Assembly (NCBI GenBank): GCA_016933025.1
Contig: JAFGBT010000023.1
Location: 62,001 to 126,000, forward strand
Length of the DNA stretch: 64,000 nt
Direction of reading: 5' to 3'
DNA from: Spirochaetota bacterium
GTDB taxonomy: Bacteria; Spirochaetota; UBA4802; UBA5550
Position 1 is the stretch's first letter, and every line of letters begins with the position of its first letter. The position numbers and the translations under genes are program-made. Below the pieces are notes generated by a model. It saw only the letters and a list, made by a program, of their open reading frames with translations. It was not told where the DNA came from and made no database searches. Shown piece after piece: positions 1 to 9,389 of this stretch.

Positions 1-2
1 TC

Positions 3-923
3 TTCCTGTTCAGGAATTCATCCTCGCCTGAGATACTGGACAGGGGAGGATACTTCGACCTGACCCCCCTGGACGCCGCGACAGACTACCGCCGACAGGC
101 GGTGCTGACCCTGGAGCAGATGGGTGTAGACGTGATATCGTCGCACCACGAAGGAGCCTTCAGCCAGCACGAGATCGACCTCCGCCACGAGGACGCCCTC
201 ACGACGGCCGACAACATCATGACCTTCAGGCTCATAACCAAAGAAATCGCCCTTCTGAACAACATATACGCCTCCTTCATGCCCAAACCGCTGGCCGATC
301 AGAACGGCTCGGGGCTCCACATTCACATGTCGCTTTTCAAGGATGACAAAAACATGTTCTTCGACGCCGACAACGCCAATTTCCTTTCTAAAACGGCCGA
401 ATATTTCATCGCCGGCCTGTTGAAGCACTGCAACGAGTTTTTCGTGCTGACCAACCAGTGGATCAATTCCTACAAGCGCCTCCACGAGGATTTCGAGTCG
501 CCCACGCAGTCCGGCTGGAGCCTGACCAGCCACAACGCGCTGGTGAGGGTGCCGCAGTGCAGACCGGACAAACCCAACTCCATGCGCATCGAGCTGCAGA
601 ACCCCGACTCGGCGTGCAACCCCTACCTCGTGCTGTCCGCCATCCTTGCCGCCGGGTTGAAGGGTATCGACGAAAAATACCGGCTTGCCGATCCAGTGGA
701 AGACGCCGCTGACAGCGCCGCGCGGAAAAAGGAGACCGGCGGCCAGCAACTGCCGACGCAGCTTCATGACGCGCTGTCGTATTTTGAAAAGAGCGCGCTC
801 ATGAAGGAGACTCTCGGCGATGTCCTGTACGGCAAGTTCATCGAAAACAAAAGGCTGGAACTGGCCAGGTACAGCCGTTTCATAACCGATTACGAGATAC
901 GGGAATACCTGCCGATACTATGA
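3..923 (+). CDS. glnA: Glutamine synthetase type I, C-terminal part (5' end outside window)
   Basis: ATP-dependent synthesis of glutamine from glutamate and ammonia. The reading frame is open from the first bases of the window, so the N-terminal beta-grasp part is missing. Visible are the family segments GYFDLTPLD, the HHE-containing active-site stretch (SSHHEGAFSQHEIDLR), the ATP/glutamate-binding NGSGLHIHMS motif and the NPYLVLSAILAAGLKGI helix. There is no clear adenylylation-type tyrosine motif near the C terminus, and the protein ends in EYLPIL, which fits the shorter GSI-alpha class rather than the enterobacterial type; this subclass call is tentative. A composite GC-rich repeat follows the stop codon. 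Confidence 0.93.
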   Translation, partial: FLFRNSSSPEILDRGGYFDLTPLDAATDYRRQAVLTLEQMGVDVISSHHEGAFSQHEIDLRHEDALTTADNIMTFRLITKEIALLNNIYASFMPKPLADQNGSGLHIHMSLFKDDKNMFFDADNANFLSKTAEYFIAGLLKHCNEFFVLTNQWINSYKRLHEDFESPTQSGWSLTSHNALVRVPQCRPDKPNSMRIELQNPDSACNPYLVLSAILAAGLKGIDEKYRLADPVEDAADSAARKKETGGQQLPTQLHDALSYFEKSALMKETLGDVLYGKFIENKRLELARYSRFITDYEIREYLPIL

Positions 924-939
924 TGCCGTTCGGCCGCAC

Positions 940-1070
940 GTGCCGCCCCCCCAACCCCCCGCAGGGGGGCTTAAAGAAAATGTACATGATACCTTCTCCC
1001 CTCTCCCTGTGGGAGAGGGGAAGGGGGTGAGGGCAAATCCCCCCTGGGGGGATTTTGGAGGCTTGTCTGA
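940..1070. repeat. Composite GC-rich inverted-repeat block
   Basis: The gap between glnA and the next gene holds three consecutive hairpin-forming blocks: a C6/G6 hairpin (about 955-970), a CCCCTCTCCCTGTGGGAGAGGGG hairpin-type block (about 998-1020) followed by AAGGGGGTGAGGG, and a CCCCCCTGGGGGG hairpin (about 1038-1051). No convincing ORF fits it. It resembles dispersed intergenic REP-like elements seen in other genomes and may act as the glnA terminator. Confidence 0.6.
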
Positions 1071-1092
1071 CAACCGGTTCGCAATCATACAC

Positions 1093-2181
1093 ATGAAAAA
1101 AAAGAATCCGAACATAGCCCTGATAGGATGCGGCAGGATCGGCTTTCTCCTCGAGAACGACCCGCTCCGCTATAAGCCCTGCACCCACTATGGCGGCGCA
1201 GCTGCCTGCGGGCTGGCCGTAACCTGCGCCTGCGACATTAACCCGGAGCGGTTGGCCCGGTTCGGCGCTCTCGTCGGCATCGAACGTGAGCGCCTGTTTG
1301 GCGATTACCGCGACCTCCTCCGAAACGCCCGTCCCGAAATGGCCATCATCGCCACGTGGACGGAGAGCCATTCGCGCATCGCAATCGAGGCCGCGCGACG
1401 CGGCGCGCAGGTAATCGTTCTCGAAAAGCCGATGGCATCGACGCTCTCGCAGTGCCGTGCGATCATCAATGAATGTCGAAAGAGCGGCGCATCCGTAATC
1501 ATAAGCCATGAACGGCGCTATGACAACAGATATCGCAGGCTGAAAAACATCATCGAGCGCGGCGCGATCGGCGAAATCAAAACGGTCCACGCCTCCATGC
1601 TTACCGGCGGGAACACGGGACTGTCTGACCCGGCTGACGGCGGCGGGCCGCTGCTCCATGACGGCACCCATATCGTGGACATGATCCGCTTTCTTTTCGG
1701 TGAAATCATCTCGGTCGAGGGAGAATTCCAGCGGGCCGGCCGCAGCAGAGGATTCGAAGACCGCGCGTGCGCATGGCTCAAGACCGCGGGAAACATCGAC
1801 ATCTTCCTCGAGGCCGGCGGGAACCGGAAGTATTTCGTGTTTGAGCTGGAAATTTCGGGGACCGCGGGGAAAATAGTCATAGGCAACGGCTACGAAGAGC
1901 TCTATACGAACCGGAAATCGCGCTTCTACACCGGGTTCCGGGATATCGTTAAAACGCCCTTCCCTTCATGGAAAAAAAACAACTGTTTCCAGGAACTCTA
2001 CCGCGAAGCGCGCAGGGCCCTTGGCGGCACGCTTCTCCCGGTTTCGTCGGCCGATGACGGGTACCGGGCGCTCGAGGTCATACACGCCGTCTACCTTTCG
2101 TCACACCTGGGCGGGAAACGGATCTCACTCCCCCTCGGCGGAGAACGGGTCAACCTGAAAAAAATCTTTAATATTAAGTAA
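1093..2181 (+). CDS. Gfo/Idh/MocA family NAD(P)-dependent oxidoreductase
   Basis: A 362-residue dehydrogenase of the Gfo/Idh/MocA superfamily. The N terminus has the Rossmann motif IALIGCGRIG (residues 7-16), and the LEKPMA motif carrying the family's catalytic lysine follows near residue 115. A C-terminal alpha/beta domain contains HDGTHIVDMIRFLFGEI. The ATG at 1093 is preferred because the frame upstream only reads through the GC-rich repeat block. Substrate cannot be told: members act on sugars, inositols, UDP-sugars or biliverdin. It may be cotranscribed with the next gene, which starts within about 45 bp of its stop. Confidence 0.82.
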   Translation: MKKKNPNIALIGCGRIGFLLENDPLRYKPCTHYGGAAACGLAVTCACDINPERLARFGALVGIERERLFGDYRDLLRNARPEMAIIATWTESHSRIAIEAARRGAQVIVLEKPMASTLSQCRAIINECRKSGASVIISHERRYDNRYRRLKNIIERGAIGEIKTVHASMLTGGNTGLSDPADGGGPLLHDGTHIVDMIRFLFGEIISVEGEFQRAGRSRGFEDRACAWLKTAGNIDIFLEAGGNRKYFVFELEISGTAGKIVIGNGYEELYTNRKSRFYTGFRDIVKTPFPSWKKNNCFQELYREARRALGGTLLPVSSADDGYRALEVIHAVYLSSHLGGKRISLPLGGERVNLKKIFNIK

Positions 2182-2224
2182 AAATATTTTGACACGAAGC
2201 ATTTCATATATCATCGTTCTTGCC

Positions 2225-3130
2225 ATGAGAGAAATGATCACCACCATACGATCTCCCCTCATCGACAATTACACGAGAATAATCCAGAGCCTCGCGAAAC
2301 GCGGGAGAACGGTCTACCACCGGTACCTGATCGACCCCCTGGCATCATGGTCTTCCTCGCTTCCCGTTGAGCCAGTGGAGAAACTGCTCGAAATGCTGGA
2401 CCGGGCAAAATCGGGCAAAAGCAGGAAGGTGCCGCTCCTGTACAAGATGGCGATAGTCAGATCGGTTGCCCCGGACCAGCTCGATCTCTCACTCCCGGGC
2501 AACATCTCGCTGAATTTCCTTAAATCGATGAAAGAGGAAGAGCGGGTATCGCTTTCCGACGAGGCACGGGAATTCGTGAACGTCCTGAAAGACCCCTTTA
2601 AGGAATATTCCGATTCTGAATTCATCCGAATGAACAAGAAATTCGAGAAGGAGATCTCGGGAGCCCCCGAAATAGAGGTCGAAAGCCTCATCAGGGCTCA
2701 CGAGGGAGAGGAGGCCAGAAATCTGGAAGTTGACCGCGAGTCCCAGGAGGCGCTAAATACGATACGGGACATGCGCCGGTCTGCGGGCATCTCCGACATC
2801 AAGAGGGCCATCATCGTCTACCTTCTCAAGTTCGCCGACCCCTCCATGCCCAATCGTCACCTCGCGATAAAAGAGGTCGTCGCGCCGCTTGAGCTGAAAA
2901 ACAAGACGCTGATGAAAGAAGCCATGGATTCGGCCGCGGTCATCATCTACCACGAAATACTGAAAGCCATCAAAGACAACAACCTCCTCCTTGCCGTAAG
3001 GCATATCGGGAAGTACGCCGTCCTCTTCCGCGGAAACCCCGAGACGCCTAATTACCACGAGGTTGACTCCTTTGAAAAAAAGTTTATACATATTATCGAT
3101 GAAAGAAATCTCTGGGACCGTCTGAGGTAG
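2225..3130 (+). CDS. Hypothetical protein, mostly helical, upstream of a STAS protein
   Basis: A 301-residue soluble protein with no family I recognise. It has no signal peptide or membrane segment, is rich in charged residues and looks alpha-helical throughout. An in-frame TTG at 2189 would add 12 residues; the ATG at 2225 is chosen, with another ATG at 2234 also possible, and none has a strong ribosome site. The stop lies 2 bp before the STAS gene start, so the two are almost surely cotranscribed and translationally coupled. A role in the same partner-switching or signalling pathway is only an inference from that spacing. Confidence 0.7.
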   Translation: MREMITTIRSPLIDNYTRIIQSLAKRGRTVYHRYLIDPLASWSSSLPVEPVEKLLEMLDRAKSGKSRKVPLLYKMAIVRSVAPDQLDLSLPGNISLNFLKSMKEEERVSLSDEAREFVNVLKDPFKEYSDSEFIRMNKKFEKEISGAPEIEVESLIRAHEGEEARNLEVDRESQEALNTIRDMRRSAGISDIKRAIIVYLLKFADPSMPNRHLAIKEVVAPLELKNKTLMKEAMDSAAVIIYHEILKAIKDNNLLLAVRHIGKYAVLFRGNPETPNYHEVDSFEKKFIHIIDERNLWDRLR

Positions 3131-3132
3131 GC

Positions 3133-3480
3133 ATGGAGATCACAATCACTAACCCTACAGAAGAGCTTTCGATCGTGCACTTGAAGGGCAAATTCACCAT
3201 AGAGGATGTTCATGATTTCAAGGACAGGACGGCTCCCCTTCTGAAGGGAACCGTGAAAACCATGCTGCTGGACATGACCGAAATGGATTATATCGATTCA
3301 TCCGGCATCGGCTCGCTGATACTCCTGATGAATTCTGCGAAAAACCTGAGCATTGATCTGATCATTTATAACATCCATAACGACATCCTGAACGTATTCA
3401 GAATCGCCTACCTTGACAAGTTCTTTCACATCACCACGTCGCAGGAGCTGAAGAAGGCCTTCCCGGGCATCGCCTTGTAG
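3133..3480 (+). CDS. STAS-domain anti-sigma factor antagonist
   Basis: A 115-residue single-domain STAS protein of the SpoIIAA/RsbV type. The conserved LLDMTEMDYIDSSGIGSLI segment (about residues 45-63) contains the DSSG motif whose serine is the usual phosphorylation site controlling binding to an anti-sigma kinase. No kinase gene is adjacent; a SpoIIE-type phosphatase that could act on such a protein is encoded at 54608-56767. Coupled to the upstream unknown gene. Target sigma factor or other output unknown. Confidence 0.88.
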   Translation: MEITITNPTEELSIVHLKGKFTIEDVHDFKDRTAPLLKGTVKTMLLDMTEMDYIDSSGIGSLILLMNSAKNLSIDLIIYNIHNDILNVFRIAYLDKFFHITTSQELKKAFPGIAL

Positions 3481-3483
3481 GGG

Positions 3484-3508
3484 CACATAGCCCCCTCCGG
3501 GGGGTGTG
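3484..3508. terminator. Hairpin between convergent STAS and ribE genes
   Basis: Six G-C pairs (GCCCCC, loop TCC, GGGGGG) extended by a CACA/TGTG outer stem across a small bulge, sitting directly after the STAS stop codon and 29 bp from the ribE stop. There is no long T tract. Likely a bidirectional terminator. Confidence 0.5.
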
Positions 3509-3536
3509 GGCTTAACGAACGGCATGTGAAGCGCCT

Positions 3537-4184
3537 CTATGCGAACCCCTCCTCCGCCAGCTTTTTCATGAGGGACTCGTCACCGCCGCCGGACGTACCG
3601 GATTCCATCATCCGCTCGACGTACTTCGCGATCACGTCGACCTCTATGTTGACCTCATCGCCCGCCTTCCACTCGGAAACGATCGTGTTCGCGAGCGTCT
3701 CGGGTATGAAATAGAGGGTAAAGCCGTTACCGGTAAGCGAAACCACGGTGAGAGACACGCCGTCGACCGCGATGGAACCCTTTTCAACGATGTACCTCCG
3801 GAGCCCGGCGGGAACCGACACCGCCACGTTCATCCCGGCCGGGCCCTTGTCAACGCGGGCAATGCCCCCCCTGCCGTCGACATGACCCTGTACGAAATGT
3901 CCGCCGAAACGGGATCCCGGGGTCATGGCCCGCTCAAGGTTGACCCTTCGTCCCGGGGTGAAGGCGCCGAGCGTCGTTACCGAAGCTGTTACCGCAGAGA
4001 CAAACACGGAAAACGACGAGCCATCGGCCGCCGTCACGGTCTGGCAGGCGCCGTTGATGCAGACCGAATCGCCGGTCTCAATGCCATCAAGCACCTTCAC
4101 GGCGTCGATGGTAAGATTGATGCCGTCGCCGGCCCTCACGACGCGGGCGACCCTCCCTGTTTCCTCAATCAGTCCGGTGAACAT
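3537..4184 (-). CDS. ribE: Riboflavin synthase, alpha subunit
   Basis: Converts two molecules of 6,7-dimethyl-8-ribityllumazine to riboflavin plus the pyrimidinedione. The 215-residue protein has the two tandem lumazine-binding repeats of the family: the first starts at MFTGLIEETG, the second at about residue 98 with GHFVQGHVDG; each carries a SVNG/SVDG-like element (CINGACQTV and AVDGVSLTVV). A GAGGAGG ribosome site precedes the ATG. It is the last gene of the envelope/export operon, 10 bp after ribD. No lumazine synthase or ribBA gene is in the window. Confidence 0.95.
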   Translation of the reverse strand: MFTGLIEETGRVARVVRAGDGINLTIDAVKVLDGIETGDSVCINGACQTVTAADGSSFSVFVSAVTASVTTLGAFTPGRRVNLERAMTPGSRFGGHFVQGHVDGRGGIARVDKGPAGMNVAVSVPAGLRRYIVEKGSIAVDGVSLTVVSLTGNGFTLYFIPETLANTIVSEWKAGDEVNIEVDVIAKYVERMMESGTSGGGDESLMKKLAEEGFA

Positions 4185-4194
4185 TGCTTCCTCC

Positions 4195-5412
4195 TCACAT
4201 CATCTCAAAATGGTACGGCTCCCGGTAACCGTTGTAGATAATATCGTCCCGCACCGGGATCACGGAGACATCGCGCAGGACAAGGGCGTCACGTATCAGG
4301 TCGACGCCCGCGCCCGCAAGAGAGGGCACGCCGTCTCCAGCGATCTTCGGGGTGATGATATAAAAAAATTCATCGATCTCGCCCGCGTCAAGAAACGACC
4401 CGGCCAGCCTGCCGCCTCCCTCAAGCAAGGCGAACATGACTCCCCTCCGTGAGAGCTCTTCCAGGACCGCCCGGATTTCATCCTCACGTGAAGCCGCCTC
4501 CACCAAATGAAGGTTCAGCGAGCCGGTCTTCTTTTTCAGCGGGCCGTTTTTTCGCATCAGGCGGTCGGCAGCATCCTTCCGCTCAAAAAAGAGGTAGTTG
4601 TCATCCTTCATTATATTGCCGGTCATGTCGACATCTTCGGGGAGACCGATAACAATCCTCAGCGGCCGAGACACCTCGCCAATCTCGGCCGAAAGGAGCG
4701 ACTTCAGTAAAAAATTATCCCTCCCCGACATGGAGGGCGGGCTGTCGCTGAAATAGCGCGCCACTGACGGATCAAATTCGCCGAACCTCACGTTCAGCGA
4801 GGGATTGTCGCGCACGAAGGTGTTTTTCCCGATAATCACGGCGTCAACCTTCGCGCGCAGGCGATGCGCCAGGTAGCGGGAATGTTCGGACGATATCCAC
4901 TTTGAGTCGCCGGACCGCGCGGCGATCCGTCCGTCAAGCGTGACCGCGCTCTTGCTCAGCACGAAAGGCCGGTGGCGAAGGATATATTTCTTGAAGGGCC
5001 TGATGAGATCGACGGCGTAATCGGCCGCCTTCTCCATGAGGACCACCCTGACGCCCGCCTTCTCGAGCTCGGCCACGCCCCTGCCCGACACCAGCGGGTT
5101 TGGGTCCAGGGCCGGGATGAACACGCGGGATATGCCGGCCGCAATGATGGCCGCCGTGCATGGCGGGGTCTTCCCGAAATGGCTGCAGGGCTCGAGTGAA
5201 ACATACATGTCCGCGCCCCGGCAGTCGCCGCCGGCGCAGGCCAGCGCCGCCACCTCGGCATGATCAGACCCGCAGGGGCCCGTTCCTCCCGTGGCGATGA
5301 CGGATTCGTTCCTGACGATCACCGCGCCGACCGGCGGATTGGGGGAGGTCCACCCCATTTGCCGGAAGGCGATCGACAGCGCCAGCTCCATGTGCTTCCG
5401 GTTACCTTCCAT
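4195..5412 (-). CDS. ribD: Bifunctional riboflavin deaminase-reductase RibD
   Basis: Carries out the second and third steps of riboflavin synthesis: deamination of the pyrimidine and NADPH-dependent reduction of the ribosyl chain. The N-terminal cytidine-deaminase fold shows the zinc motifs HAEVAAL and PCSHFGKTPPC, and the reductase domain begins near residue 140 (RPFVLSKSAVTLDGRIA). The ATG at 5412 overlaps the stop of the upstream membrane-protein gene by 11 bp, indicating translational coupling; an alternative ATG at 5391 would lie just after that stop. The reductase half has an insertion of about 50 residues around residues 210-260 relative to compact RibD proteins; its role is unknown. 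Confidence 0.93.
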   Translation of the reverse strand: MEGNRKHMELALSIAFRQMGWTSPNPPVGAVIVRNESVIATGGTGPCGSDHAEVAALACAGGDCRGADMYVSLEPCSHFGKTPPCTAAIIAAGISRVFIPALDPNPLVSGRGVAELEKAGVRVVLMEKAADYAVDLIRPFKKYILRHRPFVLSKSAVTLDGRIAARSGDSKWISSEHSRYLAHRLRAKVDAVIIGKNTFVRDNPSLNVRFGEFDPSVARYFSDSPPSMSGRDNFLLKSLLSAEIGEVSRPLRIVIGLPEDVDMTGNIMKDDNYLFFERKDAADRLMRKNGPLKKKTGSLNLHLVEAASREDEIRAVLEELSRRGVMFALLEGGGRLAGSFLDAGEIDEFFYIITPKIAGDGVPSLAGAGVDLIRDALVLRDVSVIPVRDDIIYNGYREPYHFEMM

Positions 5413-6280
5413 GCCTCCCGATCCCGTATCTTTCGTAGACTTCCTTTCTATCGGCTCCAAATCGCATCTCTCCAGAAAGAGCTTCGCGCACCCTTCCTTC
5501 AAGTTTGGTATTGAAGCGCTTCGAGGCGAAATACCCGCCCGCGATGCTTCCTGCGTAAAACATCCCGCCCACGATGCCGGTGAAATATCCTATGATATCA
5601 TTGCGGCTCCTGAACGCGAAGCAGGTCACCAGGACGTCAACCGATATGAGAATAAGAGCGAAGATACCGGTTGCCGTCTCCCCGGAATAGACATATCCCA
5701 TACCCGGAAGAATGCCAAGGAGCGCCGCAGCATACGGTTTTTTTTCTGAGGAAAACGACGAGCGGGCGAATTCAATGGTCTCCCGGTATTCGGCGCACCC
5801 GTAAGCGCCGCCGCAGAGCTCGGACGCATCTTCGTAGCGCCGGGCCATCAACAGCGAGAAAAGCCTTCTCTTCATGAGGATGCGATCGAGAAACGGGTCC
5901 GCTCCCGGCTTCCACACGGACGTCAGCGCGTCAAGCCTGTCAAACTCCGAGAGGGCGGCGACGGCGTCGCACCGGAAAAGAAGGCCTGCGGACCGCATGA
6001 GGGGATCGGCATCACCGGCTCCCGCGCCGGCGACCTCGGCATACCGCATCCCTTCGAAGAGAAAATAATCCCGGGAGACATTGTACGCCAGGGGGCCCAG
6101 GGCGAGTGGATAATACGACCTGATTCGTTTCAATTCCACGAGTGCCCGGTAGTATTCTTTCCTGTCGGCGAGATAGCGGGTGAACCTGAGCAGCTCGTCA
6201 GCGCCGTATTCCGCAGCGGGCGACGGCGCCGCGCGGCAGATGGAAATGCCGAGTAATAATGCAAGAAATGACTTCCTCAC
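5402..6280 (-). CDS. Hypothetical exported protein with TPR-like half and C-terminal membrane segments
   Basis: A 292-residue protein with an N-terminal signal peptide (cleavage after about residue 23), a helical region resembling degenerate TPR repeats (residues 25-170) and a C-terminal hydrophobic region with ALLGILPGMGYVYSGET, followed by two or three membrane helices. The PGxGxxYxGe signature resembles the DUF5683/TM2-like group often found after TPR regions in outer-envelope proteins; the assignment is by eye. It lies between secF and ribD in the same transcription unit, suggesting an envelope role, but no function can be named. Confidence 0.72.
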   Translation of the reverse strand: MRKSFLALLLGISICRAAPSPAAEYGADELLRFTRYLADRKEYYRALVELKRIRSYYPLALGPLAYNVSRDYFLFEGMRYAEVAGAGAGDADPLMRSAGLLFRCDAVAALSEFDRLDALTSVWKPGADPFLDRILMKRRLFSLLMARRYEDASELCGGAYGCAEYRETIEFARSSFSSEKKPYAAALLGILPGMGYVYSGETATGIFALILISVDVLVTCFAFRSRNDIIGYFTGIVGGMFYAGSIAGGYFASKRFNTKLEGRVREALSGEMRFGADRKEVYERYGIGRHGR

Positions 6281-6383
6281 GCAAACCGCCTTCCTCCGGG
6301 ACGATGGGCCGATGCCGCGTCAATTGTGGAACGCGAATCTCTGATCCTATGCGTCACGCGGACAGGCGCACGGGCCCGTCTCA

Positions 6384-7691
6384 TCAGGACCGTATTCTGG
6401 CCATCAGTCTTTCCCATGATATCACGATCGGCGACGCGATATATACGGTGGAATAGACGCCGACAATCAAGCCGAATAAAAGCACCATGGCAAAATCGGA
6501 GATCCCTTCCCCGCCGAGGAAAAAGAGGGCGAATACTGTCATGAGCGTTAAATACGAGGTTAGTATCGTCCGCGACATGGTCCAGGTTATGGATTTATTG
6601 ACGATCTCCACAAATGATGTTTTCGATTCTATCTGCGTGCTCTCCCGAATACGGTCGAAAATAACGATAGTGTCGTTGACCGAATATCCGAAAATCGTGA
6701 GAAGCGCCGCAATGACAGGTATGGTTATCTCAACGCCCATGGCCCCGCAGAAAATCACGGATAAAAACACATCGTGGAGAACCGCACCCATGGCGCCGAC
6801 GGAGTAGCGGAACTCGAACCGGTAGGCGAGATACACCGTCATCAAGAGGATGGCCACCAGGACGAGCTTTATCGCCGAGCGTCTCATGTAGTCGCCGACC
6901 GCCGGGCCCACGCTTTCGACGCTCAGCACCCGGGCATTTTTAAAATTCCTGTCGAGATCGGCCTGTACCCTGTCGGACTCGTCAACCGACACCCTGTAAA
7001 CGATGTATCCCTGCTTGGCGGCGTATTCCGTCCTGATAAAAGAGAATTTCGACTCCTTCATGGAATCCGCGAGCTTCTTCTGATCGACGGGCCTGCCGGA
7101 AAGCACTATAACGGCGACGCCTTTGATTGAATCAATGTTCGGGAAAGCCGACCTGAGAAGATTTACCGCCGTATCCGGATTGTATTTTGATTTCTTCGGA
7201 TCGGCCGACTCTTTCGGGTAGACCAGGAAAATGTTTTTCCCGGGATCGCCCACCCTTCTGAAGACCGCATCGAGTTCGGTAAGTTTCATGTTCACTGCGG
7301 CCTCATTGAGCGCGCCCTGCGCTGTCATGAGGACCGCTCTGTCCTTTTCGAGCTCCGCGTCCGGGAACGTCTTCTTCATCAGGCCGATTATTTTTTCCTG
7401 AAGGACGGAAAGCGGTTCAGCGACGATTTTCGTGGATATGATAAATTCATTCTGGTCGGCCTCTCCAATCTGCTGGACGAGGGGATCGTATGCACTGAGC
7501 GCCTTGCGTATCTTTTCCTCGTTCACTCCCGGCTCGAACTTGGCTATGATCTTCTGGCCGCCGACGAAATCAACGCCCATCCTGATGCCGCCCCGCGCCA
7601 CGGTCATGATCAAAAAAATAACGGCAAGGCTGATGGATAACCCGTATCCTATAAACCTGTATTTTATGAATGGTATAACACGCTCTTCCAA
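6384..7691 (-). CDS. secF: Protein translocase subunit SecF (enlarged periplasmic domain)
   Basis: Proton-motive-force-driven partner of SecD that helps pull secreted proteins through SecYEG. TM1 is at residues 13-33; five further helices follow from about residue 278, including the conserved SVNDTIVIFDRIRE motif. At 435 residues it is well over 100 longer than the usual 300-320, and the extra sequence lies in the first periplasmic domain (residues about 45-275). The start is a TTG at 7691, 11 bp after the secD stop. Order yajC-X-secD-secF is standard apart from the extra gene between yajC and secD. Confidence 0.95.
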   Translation of the reverse strand: MEERVIPFIKYRFIGYGLSISLAVIFLIMTVARGGIRMGVDFVGGQKIIAKFEPGVNEEKIRKALSAYDPLVQQIGEADQNEFIISTKIVAEPLSVLQEKIIGLMKKTFPDAELEKDRAVLMTAQGALNEAAVNMKLTELDAVFRRVGDPGKNIFLVYPKESADPKKSKYNPDTAVNLLRSAFPNIDSIKGVAVIVLSGRPVDQKKLADSMKESKFSFIRTEYAAKQGYIVYRVSVDESDRVQADLDRNFKNARVLSVESVGPAVGDYMRRSAIKLVLVAILLMTVYLAYRFEFRYSVGAMGAVLHDVFLSVIFCGAMGVEITIPVIAALLTIFGYSVNDTIVIFDRIRESTQIESKTSFVEIVNKSITWTMSRTILTSYLTLMTVFALFFLGGEGISDFAMVLLFGLIVGVYSTVYIASPIVISWERLMARIRS

Positions 7692-7702
7692 TCCGAGCCC
7701 CC

Positions 7703-9370
7703 TTAGATGCTGAGCTTTTTGATATTCTTGTTCAACGATATGATTTCATACACAAACCGCGTGATGTACAGGGCCACCAGCATGCTGGACAGGAGGCCTA
7801 TGGTCAGGGTCACGGCAAACCCCTTGATGGGGCCGGTGCCGAACTGCGCGAGAACAAAGGCCGATATCAACGTCGTCAGGTTCGAGTCGAAAATGGCCCA
7901 GAACGCGCGGTCGAACCCGAGGCTTACCGACATCCTCACAGACTTTCCGGTACGCAACTCCTCCTTCATGCGCTCGTATATCAGGACGTTCGCGTCGACG
8001 GCCATACCTATCGAAAGAATGATTCCCGCGATACCCGGAAGGGTAAGGGTGAACCCCAGCCACGACAGTATGGCGACCTGAAAAATCGTATTCAGCACAA
8101 GGCCAATGCCGGCGATCACGCCCGCCAGCTTGTAGTACATCGTCATAAAAATCATGACCGCGGCGATCCCCAGAATGGCCGCCTTGATGCCGGATTCGAT
8201 TGAGTCCTGTCCCAGGGACGGGCCGACGGTCCGTTCCTCGATGATGTTCAGGTCGACCGGAAGGGCGCCTTCCTTGATGATCCGCGTGAGGGTCGTGACC
8301 TCCTCCTGGGTAAAGCTGCCGCTGATAATGCCGCTCCCCGTAGTCAGCTGTTCTTTAAGACTGGGTGCGCTCCGGACCTTGTCATCGATGACGATGGCGA
8401 GCCGTTTCCCCCAGTTTTTTTTCGACGAAACATCGGCCAGCTTCGTGGCGCCCTCGGCGGTTGTGGTAAATCGGACCGCCGGTAAACCGTAATCGTCCTG
8501 GTCAATCGATGCCTTGCTGATATCGTTGCCGGCCAGGGCGACATCCCGCATTATAACTATGGGGTAAACCGGTATTATTTTATTCGTATCTTTTTTCCGG
8601 TTCCAGAAATACAGCAACTCCCGGTCCCCCGGCAGCCTCAGGTCTGCAGCCATATCTGCAAGGATTTTGTCCTGCGTCTCGGTGTCTTCGGGCAGGGCCG
8701 CGCCTTTATAGTTGTTTTTGAGCCATTCTGCCGCCTTTGCGGAGCCCTCGTCGTCAACGAGCCTGTATTCAACGCGTCCGGTCGTGCCGATCGCTTTCTT
8801 GACGGCACGCGGTTCCTTTACGCCGGGGAGCTGTATTTCGATCGTATCATTCCCGCGCGGACGGATCGAAGGCTCGGACACACCGAACTTGTCGATCCGG
8901 TTCCGGATCAGCTCAAGGGCCTGCTGGGTGAGGTCCGATTTGTCCTTGTCCGACAACTTCTTTTTGTCCAAGGACCTGCTCTCGATACGCTTGAAATCGG
9001 ACTGCATGACCAGGTGCATGCCCCCCTGAAGGTCAAGACCGAGGTTGATCTTTTTGGCCATTACGGCGTCCTCGGCCCAGTGCTTCAGAATAACCGCGGT
9101 CGCCACGCCCGGGAAGGCGCGGACCTCGTTCATGACTGCGTCGGTAATACCCTGCCCGCCCGCTGATACGGATATTGCCAGGTCCTTTTGCTCCATCCGA
9201 TACTGATCGGCGGGGAAACGCTTCTTGACGGCTTCAATCTCTTCGGCCGTGGCATCGCCGCTCATGGTGATGCGCATCGTCTTGTCGCCGACCGTCGGCA
9301 GTATAAGCACGATCGCGAAGCCTACCAACAGCAGGATAAATATGAGTTTATATATCATTCCCCTGGTCAT
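7703..9370 (-). CDS. secD: Protein translocase subunit SecD
   Basis: Inner-membrane RND-family subunit of the Sec accessory complex. The 555-residue protein has one N-terminal helix, a large periplasmic P1 domain containing NLGLDLQGGMHLVM (about residues 109-122) and RPRGNDTIEIQLPGV, then five C-terminal helices with the family motif GMAVDANVLIYERMKEEL that carries residues needed for proton coupling. Length and motif order are normal. Cotranscribed with secF. Confidence 0.97.
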   Translation of the reverse strand: MTRGMIYKLIFILLLVGFAIVLILPTVGDKTMRITMSGDATAEEIEAVKKRFPADQYRMEQKDLAISVSAGGQGITDAVMNEVRAFPGVATAVILKHWAEDAVMAKKINLGLDLQGGMHLVMQSDFKRIESRSLDKKKLSDKDKSDLTQQALELIRNRIDKFGVSEPSIRPRGNDTIEIQLPGVKEPRAVKKAIGTTGRVEYRLVDDEGSAKAAEWLKNNYKGAALPEDTETQDKILADMAADLRLPGDRELLYFWNRKKDTNKIIPVYPIVIMRDVALAGNDISKASIDQDDYGLPAVRFTTTAEGATKLADVSSKKNWGKRLAIVIDDKVRSAPSLKEQLTTGSGIISGSFTQEEVTTLTRIIKEGALPVDLNIIEERTVGPSLGQDSIESGIKAAILGIAAVMIFMTMYYKLAGVIAGIGLVLNTIFQVAILSWLGFTLTLPGIAGIILSIGMAVDANVLIYERMKEELRTGKSVRMSVSLGFDRAFWAIFDSNLTTLISAFVLAQFGTGPIKGFAVTLTIGLLSSMLVALYITRFVYEIISLNKNIKKLSI

Positions 9371-9389
9371 GGAATTCCCCTGAATCTGT

